Both the position numbers and the translations under genes were made by a program. From DASZTV01 sp036268405 (GTDB lineage: Bacteria > Actinomycetota > Actinomycetes > JAFAQI01), in the NCBI GenBank assembly GCA_036268405.1, contig DATAUF010000130.1, forward strand, positions 1-64,000: DNA of 64,000 bases. The letters are read 5' to 3'. Positions within the stretch are counted from its first letter, which is position 1. Every line of letters begins with the position of its first letter. Positions 8,309-16,660 of this stretch are shown in pieces. The notes under the pieces are model-generated. The model worked only from the letters and a program-made list of their open reading frames with translations, ran no database searches and was not told the DNA's origin.

Positions 8309-10980
8309 TAGCTACGTGGCTTCTCGCGCAGCTCGAACGTCTCGATGACGTCGTCGACGTTGATGTCGTTGTAGTTGCCGAGGCTGATACCGCACTCGAA
8401 ACCTTCACGCACCTCAGTCGCGTCGTCCTTGAAACGCCGAAGCGTCGAGATCGACAGGTTGTCCGCCACCACAGCGCCGTCCCTGACGAGGCGGGCCTTG
8501 GCGTTTCGGACGATCGTGCCGGACCGGACGATGCAACCCGCGATGTTGCCGGCCTTGCTGGAGCGGAACACCTCGCGGATCTCCGCCGTACCGAGCTGCA
8601 CCTCTTCGTACTCGGGCTTGAGCATGCCCTTGAGGGCGTTCTCGACGTCCTCGATGGCGGCGTAGATGACCGAGTAGAAGCGGACATCGACCTTCTCGCG
8701 CTCCGCGAGCTCGCGCGCCTTGCCCTCCGGACGGACGTTGTAGCCGATGACGACGGCGTCCGACGCGCGAGCGAGGTTGATGTCGTTCTCGGTGATCGCG
8801 CCGACTCCGCGGCCGATGACCCGCAGGCCGACCTCCTCGCCGATGCCGAGATCCACCTTGAGCAACGCGTCCTCGAGGGCCTCGACCGAACCGGAGACAT
8901 CTCCCTTGAGGATCAGGTTGAGCTGGTTGATCTCGCCCTGCTGGATCCGCTCGAGGACATCCTCCAACGTCATCCGGCCACGGCTCTTGGCGAGCTCGGC
9001 AAAGCGCTCACGCGCCTGGCGCTGCTCGGCGATCTGCCGCGCCATCCGGTCCTCAGGTACGACGAGGAAGTTGTCGCCGGCACCGGGCACGCTGGTGAAG
9101 CCGAGCACCTGTACGGGACGCGACGGACCTGCTTCGGTCACCGGGTCGCCGTACTCGTCGAGCATCGCCCGGACTCGGCCGTAGGCGTCACCGGCGACGA
9201 TCGAGTCACCGACTCGCAGCGTGCCCCGCTGGATCAGCACCGTGGCCACGGGGCCACGACCCTTGTCGAGGTTCGCCTCGATCGCGACACCCTCGGCGTC
9301 GCGGGTCGGGTTGGCCCGCAGATCCAGCGCCGCGTCGGCGGTCAGCGCGACCGCCTCGAGAAGCGTCTCGAGGCCCTGGCCGGTCTTCGCGGAGACGTCG
9401 ATGAACAGCGTCTCGCCGCCGTACTCCTCCGCGACCAGGCCGTACTCGGTCAGCTGCTGGCGCACCTTTGCCGGGTTCGCGTCTTCCTTGTCCACCTTGT
9501 TGACCGCCACCACGATCGGCACATCCGCCGCTTGCGCGTGGTTGAGCGCCTCGATGGTCTGCGGCATGACGCCGTCGTCGGCCGCGACGACGAGTACGGC
9601 GATGTCGGTGACCTGGGCACCACGCGCACGCATGGCGGTGAACGCCTCGTGACCTGGGGTGTCGATGAAGGTCAGCGTCCGCGGCTTGTCCTCGACGGTC
9701 GCGTGGACCTGGTAGGCGCCGATGTGCTGCGTGATGCCACCGTGCTCCTTGGCCGCGACATCCGTCGTCCGGATCGCATCGAGCAGCTTGGTCTTTCCAT
9801 GGTCGACGTGACCCATGACAGTGACGACCGGCGCTCGAGCAACCAGGTCCTCCTCGTTCTCGTCACTGTCGAACTCGAGATCGAAGCGAGACAGGATCTC
9901 GGCGTCCTCCTCCTCGGGAGTGACGATCCGGACGTTCCAGCCGAGCTCGGTGCCGAGCAGCTGCAACGTCTCCTCTGGCGCCGACTGGGTCGCGGTCACC
10001 ATCTCACCGAGCTGGGTGAAGACGACCTGGACCAACGAGCCCGGGTTGGCGCCGATCCGGTCGGCGAAGTCCGCCAGGCTGGCGCCACGGGGAAGGCGAA
10101 TCTCCTCGCCGTTCCCGTGCGGGACCTGGACGCCACCGATACTCGGCGCCTGCATGTTGTCGAACTCCTGGCGCCGCTGCTTCTTCGACTTCCGCCCGCG
10201 AGTCGGGCGCCCGCCCGGACCGCGACCGAACGCGCCCTGGGTCGGCGCACCACGGCCACGACCGCCGGGACCACCGGGACGACCGCCGCCGAAGCCACCG
10301 GGACGACCGGGCGCACCAGCACCGGGTCCACCGGCACCGCCGCCGCCACCACCGGGACGCGGACTGAATCCACCGGGACCGCCGGGACCGCCGCGGCCAC
10401 CGCCGGGGCCGCCAGTGCCACCAGGACCACTCGGCCGCATCGGACGCGGCGGCATCATGCCCGGGCCGGGGCGCAGGCCGCCGGGTCGCGGTGGCATGCC
10501 GCCAGGCGCTGCCGGACGCTGCGGCGGAGCCGCGGGCCGGTCACGCGTCGTGAACGGGTTGTTGCCCGCCGGACGCACGGTGAAGGGGTTGTTGCCTGCC
10601 GGACGGGGAGCGGCCGGACGAGGCGGCAGTCCGGTGGACGGAGCCGACGGAGCGAGGGGCGTCGCGCTCGCGGCGGCGGGAGCCTCGACGGCCGGCGCGG
10701 GCGGCTCGGGCGCGCTGACGGGCAGCGGCTCGGAGACGACTGGCGCTTCGACCAACGTCGGTGCGTCGGGCGCGGGTGCCGCCTTCTTTGCGGCCTTCGG
10801 TGCCGGCTTCTCAGCCTCGACAACCGGGGGGAACGCCGCAAACACCTTCGCGACGACGGGTGCTTCTACGGTCGATGACGGTGTCTTGACGTACTCACCG
10901 TTGTTGTTCAGCCACTCGATCAGCGCCTTCGACGGCATGCCGACCTGCTTGGCGAGCGCGGATACTCGCTCCTTGGCCAC
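8308..10980 (-). CDS. infB: Translation initiation factor IF-2
   Basis: The GTPase that brings initiator tRNA to the 30S subunit and promotes subunit joining. The 890-residue protein has an N-terminal IF2N-like domain, then a long Pro/Gly/Arg-rich linker (roughly residues 45–270, densest over genome 10200–10500). A second N-terminal subdomain and the G domain follow: G1 GHVDHGKT, G3 DTPGHEAF, G4 NKVD. The C-terminal IF2 domains are complete. GTG 10980 is chosen because AAGGAG lies six to seven bases upstream; a GTG 21 bases further out has no ribosome-binding site. Confidence 0.97.
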   Translation of the reverse strand: MAKERVSALAKQVGMPSKALIEWLNNNGEYVKTPSSTVEAPVVAKVFAAFPPVVEAEKPAPKAAKKAAPAPDAPTLVEAPVVSEPLPVSAPEPPAPAVEAPAAASATPLAPSAPSTGLPPRPAAPRPAGNNPFTVRPAGNNPFTTRDRPAAPPQRPAAPGGMPPRPGGLRPGPGMMPPRPMRPSGPGGTGGPGGGRGGPGGPGGFSPRPGGGGGGAGGPGAGAPGRPGGFGGGRPGGPGGRGRGAPTQGAFGRGPGGRPTRGRKSKKQRRQEFDNMQAPSIGGVQVPHGNGEEIRLPRGASLADFADRIGANPGSLVQVVFTQLGEMVTATQSAPEETLQLLGTELGWNVRIVTPEEEDAEILSRFDLEFDSDENEEDLVARAPVVTVMGHVDHGKTKLLDAIRTTDVAAKEHGGITQHIGAYQVHATVEDKPRTLTFIDTPGHEAFTAMRARGAQVTDIAVLVVAADDGVMPQTIEALNHAQAADVPIVVAVNKVDKEDANPAKVRQQLTEYGLVAEEYGGETLFIDVSAKTGQGLETLLEAVALTADAALDLRANPTRDAEGVAIEANLDKGRGPVATVLIQRGTLRVGDSIVAGDAYGRVRAMLDEYGDPVTEAGPSRPVQVLGFTSVPGAGDNFLVVPEDRMARQIAEQRQARERFAELAKSRGRMTLEDVLERIQQGEINQLNLILKGDVSGSVEALEDALLKVDLGIGEEVGLRVIGRGVGAITENDINLARASDAVVIGYNVRPEGKARELAEREKVDVRFYSVIYAAIEDVENALKGMLKPEYEEVQLGTAEIREVFRSSKAGNIAGCIVRSGTIVRNAKARLVRDGAVVADNLSISTLRRFKDDATEVREGFECGISLGNYNDINVDDVIETFELREKPRS

Positions 10981-11064
10981 AGACTCTCCTTCGTGGCCCA
11001 CGGAGAGTTCCGCAAGCCGTTGTCAGTGCAGGGTGGTTCTCATCGGTGGTTGCTCATCGAGCGC

Positions 11065-11349
11065 TCATCGTTCGTTCCGTCCTGTTATTTCGTCGAGGTA
11101 CGTGCCGAGTGCGGTGCCGTCGAGCGGCCCACCGAGCCGTAGAGCCCGAGGGAATGCCCGGCGACGCTCCGCCAACGCCAGGCAAGTCGGGTCAGGATGC
11201 AGGTGAGCCCCGCGACCTGGCAACGTGCCTCGCGGGTCGGGGGTAAGGGTGCCCTCGACCGAAACGACGCGTAACAGTGCTGACTTTGCGGCTGTGACCC
11301 GGCACCCGACACATGTTCGGACCGGCTCCCGCCTGGAAGCCGTCGTCAA
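11065..11349 (-). CDS. YlxR family RNA-binding protein (DUF448)
   Basis: A small basic protein (94 residues) of the YlxR family, almost always encoded between nusA and infB; members bind RNA or nucleoid and some affect RNase P. The motif VRTCVGCR near residue 10 and the GRGAHLHPDPTCL segment are diagnostic. The start is TTG 11349, two bases after the nusA stop, with AGGG six bases upstream; no ATG or GTG is better placed. The frame stays open far into nusA, but that part is not conserved. Confidence 0.9.
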   Translation of the reverse strand: MTTASRREPVRTCVGCRVTAAKSALLRVVSVEGTLTPDPRGTLPGRGAHLHPDPTCLALAERRRAFPRALRLGGPLDGTALGTYLDEITGRNER

Positions 11350-11351
11350 GT

Positions 11352-12329
11352 CTAGCCCTGATCGTCGGGACGGATGTCGATCCGCCAGCCGGTCAGCCGG
11401 TTGGCCAGGCGGGCGTTCTGCCCCTCCTTGCCGATCGCGAGCGACAGCTGGAAGTCCGGAACGATCACCCGCGCCGCTTTCATAGCGGCATCGACGACGG
11501 TCACGCTGATCACCTGCGCCGGCGAAAGCGCGTTTCCGACGAACCTCGCTGGGTCCTCTGCCCAGTCGATGATGTCGATCTTCTCCCCGTGCAGCTCGGT
11601 CACGACCGCGCGCACCCGGGCACCCATCGGACCGATGCACGCCCCGCGCGCCCGGACCGACGCCGAGTTGGAACGCACCGCCACCTTGGTCCGGTGCCCT
11701 GCCTCGCGGGCGATCGCGGCGATCTCCACGGTCCCGTCGGCGATCTCCGGCACCTCCATCGCGAACAGCTTTCGCACCAGGTTGGGATGTGAGCGCGACA
11801 GCGTCACCTGTGCGCCGCGAAGGCCGCGGTTGACGCTGATCACAAGGCACCGCAGGCGCTCGCCGTGGACGTAACGCTCGCCGGGCACCTGCTCCCCGGG
11901 CGGGAGGACGCCCTCGAGATCACCGAGATCCACCAGGACCGGCCCGTCGGCGCGCATTCCCGCGTGCTGCTGGATCACGCCACTGACCAGGTCGCCTTCC
12001 TTGCCGACGTACTCGCCGTAGGTCGTCTCCTGGGCGTGGTCGCGCAGCCGCGACATGATCACGTGCTTCGCGGTCATCGCCGCGATCCGGCCGAAGTCGC
12101 CAGGGGTGTCCTCGTACTCCCGGACCACCTCTCCGGTCTCGTCGACCTCCTGCGCCCAGACCGTCACCTCGCCTGACTTGCGGTCGAGCGAGACCCGCGC
12201 GTGCGGCTGGGCTCCCTCGGTTCGCTCGTACGCCGCGAGCATCGCGGACTCGAGTGCCTCCACGACCGTGTCGAGCGAGACGTCCTTCTCCCGGACCAGG
12301 CTCTTGAGCGCTGCGATGTCGATGTTCAC
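11352..12329 (-). CDS. nusA: Transcription termination/antitermination protein NusA
   Basis: Binds RNA polymerase and modulates pausing, termination and antitermination. The 325 residues cover the N-terminal polymerase-binding domain (NIDIAALKSLVREKDVS), the S1 domain (DLVSGVIQQHAGMRADGPVLVDLG) and two KH domains (GACIGPMGARVRAV and SLAIGKEGQNARLA). The acidic C-terminal repeats of proteobacterial NusA are absent, which is normal for actinobacteria. The GTG start overlaps the rimP TGA as GTGA. Confidence 0.96.
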   Translation of the reverse strand: MNIDIAALKSLVREKDVSLDTVVEALESAMLAAYERTEGAQPHARVSLDRKSGEVTVWAQEVDETGEVVREYEDTPGDFGRIAAMTAKHVIMSRLRDHAQETTYGEYVGKEGDLVSGVIQQHAGMRADGPVLVDLGDLEGVLPPGEQVPGERYVHGERLRCLVISVNRGLRGAQVTLSRSHPNLVRKLFAMEVPEIADGTVEIAAIAREAGHRTKVAVRSNSASVRARGACIGPMGARVRAVVTELHGEKIDIIDWAEDPARFVGNALSPAQVISVTVVDAAMKAARVIVPDFQLSLAIGKEGQNARLANRLTGWRIDIRPDDQG

Positions 12330-12781
12330 GACGGGTTTTCGCCCCGGCTGAACTCGACCTCGACCTTGCCGGGACCGAGGTCGGTGAAGGCGACGAACAT
12401 CTCCTTGCCGGCGACCTCGACGGCTATGCCGTCATCGGCGACCCTCTTGACTCGTCCTGTGAACCCGTCGGTTTTCACGAGACGTCCTACGTTGCGGCGC
12501 CAGTGGCGCGGCTCGGTCAGCGGGCGGTCGACCCCTGGGGAGGTCACCTCGAGGACGTACGCCGAATCGCCGAAGGCATCGGAGGCGTCGAGCGCATCGG
12601 ACACCGCGCGGGAGACATCGGCGACCGCGTCGAGGTCGACGCCGCCATCGCGGTCGACGATCACGCGAAGCACGCTCCTTCGGCCGGCCGTGCTCAGCTC
12701 GACGTCCTCGAGGTCGTAGCCAACCGCCGTCACAACGGGATCCAACAACGCGCGCAGCTGCGCCGGGGTGGTCCTCGCCAT
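12326..12781 (-). CDS. rimP: Ribosome maturation factor RimP
   Basis: A 30S assembly factor; 151 residues. The N-terminal alpha/beta domain contains VGYDLEDVEL and LRVIVDRDGGVDLD, the segment VTSPGVDRPL is the RimP signature, and an SH3-like C-terminal domain follows. ATG 12781 begins MARTTPAQLRALLDPVV, matching family N termini. The longer open frame upstream would overlap the divergent lipoprotein gene and is unsupported. This is the first gene of the nusA–infB operon; a promoter should lie in the 57-base gap to 12839. Confidence 0.94.
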   Translation of the reverse strand: MARTTPAQLRALLDPVVTAVGYDLEDVELSTAGRRSVLRVIVDRDGGVDLDAVADVSRAVSDALDASDAFGDSAYVLEVTSPGVDRPLTEPRHWRRNVGRLVKTDGFTGRVKRVADDGIAVEVAGKEMFVAFTDLGPGKVEVEFSRGENPS

Positions 12782-12838
12782 GCGCCGAAGGCTAGTGCGA
12801 CTACTCGGAATGACACACTCGATGCGGTGCGAGGCGCC

Positions 12839-13225
12839 GTGACGATTACCCGGCGGTCGTTGCTCGCGGGATGCCTCCTCACTCTTGCGGGATGCCGGCA
12901 GAAGGCTCCTCGCCCCAAGACCCGGGTGGTCTCGCTGGACGCGGCCGCACTCGCTGAGGCTCAAGCGACGGAAGCCGCATTGATCGCGGCATGTGAGGCG
13001 GCTGGACAGGTCGACGAAGTTGGCATTCACACCCTGCACCTCGCCGCACTTGGAGGTTCGCTGCCGACGCCATCTGCAACCAGTGCGCCGTCACGCTCGA
13101 TCAAACCGTTGCTTCGCAGCAGCGCGGTCGCACTCCGCCGAGCGGCAGTCGCCGCGGTCGAAGGAACGCATGCCGCAGTGTTCGCGAGCATCGCCGCCTC
13201 GCACGAGGTGTCTGGTCGTGACTGA
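12839..13225 (+). CDS. Small predicted lipoprotein
   Basis: A 128-residue secreted protein of unknown function. The N terminus, from GTG 12839, reads TRRSLLAGCLLTLAGC: a short basic start, a hydrophobic core and the lipobox LAGC, so it should be lipid-anchored to the membrane. The twin Arg could also suit Tat export. The rest is Ala-rich and helical, with no recognised domain. It overlaps the downstream DUF4439 gene by eight bases, so the two are translationally coupled and probably act together. It is divergent from rimP. Confidence 0.7.
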   Translation: MTITRRSLLAGCLLTLAGCRQKAPRPKTRVVSLDAAALAEAQATEAALIAACEAAGQVDEVGIHTLHLAALGGSLPTPSATSAPSRSIKPLLRSSAVALRRAAVAAVEGTHAAVFASIAASHEVSGRD

Positions 13226-13649
13226 TCTTGTCGCGCTTCGCGAGGCACTGGCCGCGGAGCAGGCCATCGTCTACGGGTACGGCGTCGTCGGCGCGCACCT
13301 TTCCGGAAAATATGAGCAGCTTGCCGCAGCTCGGCTCGTGATCCATCAGAACCGGCGAGACCAGATCGCATCATTGATCACCGGACTGGGTGCGGTGCCA
13401 CCTCCCTCGCAGCCCGCCTACAAGCTCCCGTACCCCGTGACCGGCGCCGTCACGGCGAAGCGGCTTGCCGCCCAGCTCGAGGTCGGCGCCGCCGGCGCAG
13501 CGTGGGACCTCGCGGCTGCAACCGAATCGCAGTCATCAGCCCGCGACATCGCCGTGGACTGGCTCACCGACGCGGCAATCGCAACGAGCGGCTGGGATCT
13601 TGAGATCCCGTCGCTGCCGGGAAGACCGGGCGCTACTGCAGCTGGCTGA
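13218..13649 (+). CDS. DUF4439 ferritin-like domain protein
   Basis: A 143-residue all-helical protein matching DUF4439, a ferritin-like four-helix family found next to rimP in many actinomycetes. The opening VALREALAAEQAIVYGYGVVGAHL and the following AAARLVIHQNRRDQIASLI give the Glu/His-containing helices of ferritin-like folds. Metal binding has not been shown for the family as far as I know. There is no signal peptide. GTG 13218 lies inside the end of the lipoprotein gene. The 3' end overlaps convergent proS by 17 bases. Confidence 0.8.
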   Translation: MTDLVALREALAAEQAIVYGYGVVGAHLSGKYEQLAAARLVIHQNRRDQIASLITGLGAVPPPSQPAYKLPYPVTGAVTAKRLAAQLEVGAAGAAWDLAAATESQSSARDIAVDWLTDAAIATSGWDLEIPSLPGRPGATAAG

Positions 13650-15366
13650 GTTCGGCAGCTGCATCGGCGAGCGCGACTGTGCGACGCTCTCCGGTCCTGC
13701 GGTCCTTGACCTCGACGTTGCCGTCGACCAGCGCCTTGCCGACGACGACGATCACCGGCATCCCGAGCAGGTCGGCGTCCGCGAACTTCGCACCGGCCGA
13801 GCCGTCGCGGTCATCGAGCAGGACCCGGCGTCCTGCCGCCTCGAGCTGCTCGGCGAGGGCCACTGCCGCCTCGAGCTGCTCGGTGCCCTTGCCGACCGGC
13901 ACGACGTGGATGTCATAGGGCGCGATCGATGCCGGCCAGCACAGGCCGGCGTCGTCGAGAGTCTGCTCAGCGACCGCCGCCACCGCACGGCTGACACCGA
14001 TGCCGTACGAGCCCATCGTGATCCGGATCGGCTCGCCCTCAGGACCCTGCGCGTCGAGCGAGAAGGCGTCGGCGTACTTGCGGCCGAGCTGGAAGACGTG
14101 GCCGATCTCGATGCCACGTGCGATCGACAGCTCGCCGCCGCAGCGGCCACACCGGTCGCCGTCCCGAATCTCGACCGCGCCGATCTCACCGGCCGGCTCG
14201 AAGTCGCGGCCGCGAACGACCTGCTTCGCGTGACGATCCTGCTCGTTCGCTCCGGTGACCCACGAGCTACCAGGGACGACGGTCGGATCGACCAGGTAGC
14301 GGACGCCCCACTCGGCGAGTCGCTGCGGACCGATGTAACCGGGAACCAGCTCGGGCCGGGTCTTGATCAGCTCGGCGTCTGCGACCTCGACCTCGACCGG
14401 CTCGAGCTGCCCGCCAAGCCGCTTCATGTCCACCTCGCGGTCGCCGGGGATGCCGACGATCAACAGCTGCCACTCCTCCCCGGGTGCTCTCGTCTTGAGC
14501 ACGACGTTCTTCAACGTGTCGGCCGCGCCCGCGGCTGCGCCGCTGCGCTTCAGCAGCTCGACCAGGCTGTCGATCGTCGGCGTGTTCGGGGTGTCGATGA
14601 CCTCGCTCGACGGGTGGTCCTTCGGGTCGTGAGGCTCCGGCGTGCGGATCTCGACGGCTTCGGTGTTTGCGGTGTAGTCGCAGTTCGCGCACTGCACGAA
14701 CGTGTCCTCGCCGAACTCGGCCGGCGCGAGGAACTCCTCGCTCGCGGATCCGCCCATTGCGCCGGAAACCGCGAACGCGATGCGGTAGTCGAGGCCGAGG
14801 CGAGCGAAGATGCGCTGGTAGGCGCCGCGATGCGCGTCGTACGACGCCTGCAGGCCCGCGTCGTCGAGATCGAAGGAGTAGGAGTCCTTCATCACGAACT
14901 CGCGACCGCGCAGCAGACCGGCGCGCGGCCGGGCCTCGTCGCGGTACTTCGTCTGGATCTGGAACAGCGAAACCGGGTAGTCGCGGTAGGACGACAGCTC
15001 GCTCTTCACGAGCAGCGTGAACATCTCCTCGTGAGTCGGACCGAGCAGGTGATCGGCGCCCTTGCGGTCCGTGAGCCGGAAGAGGTTGTCGCCGTAGGCA
15101 GTCCAGCGACCACTCGACTCGTAGATCTCGCGCGGGAGAAGCGCGGGGAACTGGACCTCCTGAGCCCCGATCCCCTCCATCTCCTCGCGGACGACGGCAG
15201 CGACGTTGTCGAGCATCCGCTTGCCGAGGGGCAGCCAGGTGTAGACGCCAGGCGAGACGCGTCGGATGTAACCGGCGCGCACCAGAAGCCGGTGGCTCGG
15301 CAGCTCGGCATCAGCCGGGTCGTCGCGCAGCGTACGAAGGAACAGCTGCGACATCCGGGTAGGCAT
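13633..15366 (-). CDS. proS: Prolyl-tRNA synthetase (bacterial-type, with editing domain)
   Basis: Charges tRNA-Pro. The 577-residue protein is the long bacterial form. Motif 1 lies in YTWLPLGKRMLDNV, motif 2 in YRDEARPRAGLLRGREFVMKD, and an INS editing domain occupies roughly residues 230–400. Motif 3 is GSYGIGVSRAVAAV, followed by the anticodon-binding domain (YDIHVVPVGKG). ATG 15366 is preferred; MSQLFLRTLRDDP four codons later is an alternative. It stands alone between the convergent DUF4439 gene and an ABC importer. Confidence 0.97.
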   Translation of the reverse strand: MPTRMSQLFLRTLRDDPADAELPSHRLLVRAGYIRRVSPGVYTWLPLGKRMLDNVAAVVREEMEGIGAQEVQFPALLPREIYESSGRWTAYGDNLFRLTDRKGADHLLGPTHEEMFTLLVKSELSSYRDYPVSLFQIQTKYRDEARPRAGLLRGREFVMKDSYSFDLDDAGLQASYDAHRGAYQRIFARLGLDYRIAFAVSGAMGGSASEEFLAPAEFGEDTFVQCANCDYTANTEAVEIRTPEPHDPKDHPSSEVIDTPNTPTIDSLVELLKRSGAAAGAADTLKNVVLKTRAPGEEWQLLIVGIPGDREVDMKRLGGQLEPVEVEVADAELIKTRPELVPGYIGPQRLAEWGVRYLVDPTVVPGSSWVTGANEQDRHAKQVVRGRDFEPAGEIGAVEIRDGDRCGRCGGELSIARGIEIGHVFQLGRKYADAFSLDAQGPEGEPIRITMGSYGIGVSRAVAAVAEQTLDDAGLCWPASIAPYDIHVVPVGKGTEQLEAAVALAEQLEAAGRRVLLDDRDGSAGAKFADADLLGMPVIVVVGKALVDGNVEVKDRRTGERRTVALADAAAELSQLQ

Positions 15367-15376
15367 GCGGACGAGA

Positions 15377-16660
15377 CTAAACGGGTGCTTGCGGCGCCTC
15401 TCGATATTTGAGGCAGGCCACCTGGACCTGGCCGAGATCGTAGAGGGGCGGATCGATCGCATCGTCACGGAAGTCGACCGCAACGTCATTGGCCTCTGTG
15501 CGGATCTCGCGGACCCCGGTCCAAAGCGGTTCGGAAGGGGTCTCGGCGCGGATCGCATCCAGAAGTGCTGCGACGTCCTTGCCACTCCCTCGCTCGCCTG
15601 CGGCGAGCACCGCTTCGGTTGCTGGCCGCTCCAGTGCCTCGAGCGATCCCACAACGGGCCGCTCGATCTCGTAGTCGGCTCCGGCGCGCACCCAATGCCG
15701 CTCGAGCAGGTCGGCGAGGTCACGGCTCTCCCAGCCGCACTGGTCGAACGCCACCGGACACCGCGGATGGAAGGAGCAGCCCAGCGGCGGGCTGGCGGCG
15801 TCGGGAACCTCGCCCCGCGGCAGGTCCTTTGCGAGTCTCCGCGATGGGTCGGGCTCGGGAATCGCCCGCAGCAGCGCCTGCGTATAGGGGTGGCGGGGAT
15901 CGGCGTAGATCCGCTCCGCCGGCCCGTACTCCACCACCCGGCCGAGATACATGATCGCGATGCTGTCGCAGAAGAACTTGGCGGTCGCGAGGTCGTGCGT
16001 GACGTACATGTAGGTCAGCCCGAGATCGCGTTTGAGATCGAGCATCAGCTCGAGGATCCGGGCCCTGACACTCATGTCGAGCATCGAGACCGGCTCGTCT
16101 GCCACGAGCAGGTCGGGCCCGCAGATGATTGCCCGCGCGATCACCGCCCGCTGCTTCTGACCGCCGGACAGGTCGCCGGGATATTTGTCCATGTAGCGCT
16201 CGGCCGGCGTGAGACCGACCCGCTCCAAGGCTTCCGCGACAAGCTCCTTTCGGTGCGCGGCGTCTGTCGCAATGCCGTGGATCTGCAACGGATGGCCCAC
16301 CGCCTGGCCGATCGTCATCGCCGGGTTGAGCGAGGCGTTGGGATCCTGGAACACCATCTGCATCCGTCGCCGCAGCGGCCGGAGCCCGGACTCACGCAGA
16401 TCGGTGATGTCGGCGCCGTTGTAGCGGACCTTCCCCGACGTGACCGCAACCGTCCGCAATGCCGCGCGACCCAATGTCGTCTTGCCGCTCCCGGACTCGC
16501 CGACGACCCCGAGCACCTCGCCGCGGCGCAGCGAAAGGCTGACGCCGTCGACGGCCTTCACCGATCCCACATCACGACCGGCCATGCGCTGCAGGAAGCT
16601 GCCGCGCAGCCCGAAGTGGACGCGCACGTCGTCCAGCTCGAGCAGCGGCTCCTCAGACAT
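15377..16660 (-). CDS. Oligopeptide/dipeptide ABC transporter ATP-binding protein (DppF/OppF-like)
   Basis: A cytoplasmic ATPase of a peptide- or nickel-type importer. Within 427 residues are Walker A GESGSGKTT, Q-loop MVFQDP, signature LSGGQKQR, Walker B LLVADEP and the switch His in THDLA. The oligopeptide-transporter C-terminal Cys cluster (CSFHPRCPVAFDQC) follows. About 100 further residues after that cluster are not part of the usual family and contain no motif I recognise. The gene overlaps the upstream fused permease–ATPase gene by eight bases and is the last gene of its operon. Confidence 0.92.
   Translation of the reverse strand: MSEEPLLELDDVRVHFGLRGSFLQRMAGRDVGSVKAVDGVSLSLRRGEVLGVVGESGSGKTTLGRAALRTVAVTSGKVRYNGADITDLRESGLRPLRRRMQMVFQDPNASLNPAMTIGQAVGHPLQIHGIATDAAHRKELVAEALERVGLTPAERYMDKYPGDLSGGQKQRAVIARAIICGPDLLVADEPVSMLDMSVRARILELMLDLKRDLGLTYMYVTHDLATAKFFCDSIAIMYLGRVVEYGPAERIYADPRHPYTQALLRAIPEPDPSRRLAKDLPRGEVPDAASPPLGCSFHPRCPVAFDQCGWESRDLADLLERHWVRAGADYEIERPVVGSLEALERPATEAVLAAGERGSGKDVAALLDAIRAETPSEPLWTGVREIRTEANDVAVDFRDDAIDPPLYDLGQVQVACLKYREAPQAPV

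Noticed and set aside
9815..11206. A 463-codon plus-strand frame rich in Pro and Gly opposite infB
   Set aside because: The composition is the complement of the IF-2 Gly/Pro/Arg linker; no ribosome-binding site or family resemblance.
13465..15411. A 648-codon plus-strand frame opposite proS
   Set aside because: It runs through the antisense of a complete prolyl-tRNA synthetase and out of the DUF4439 gene in another frame; no domain is visible.
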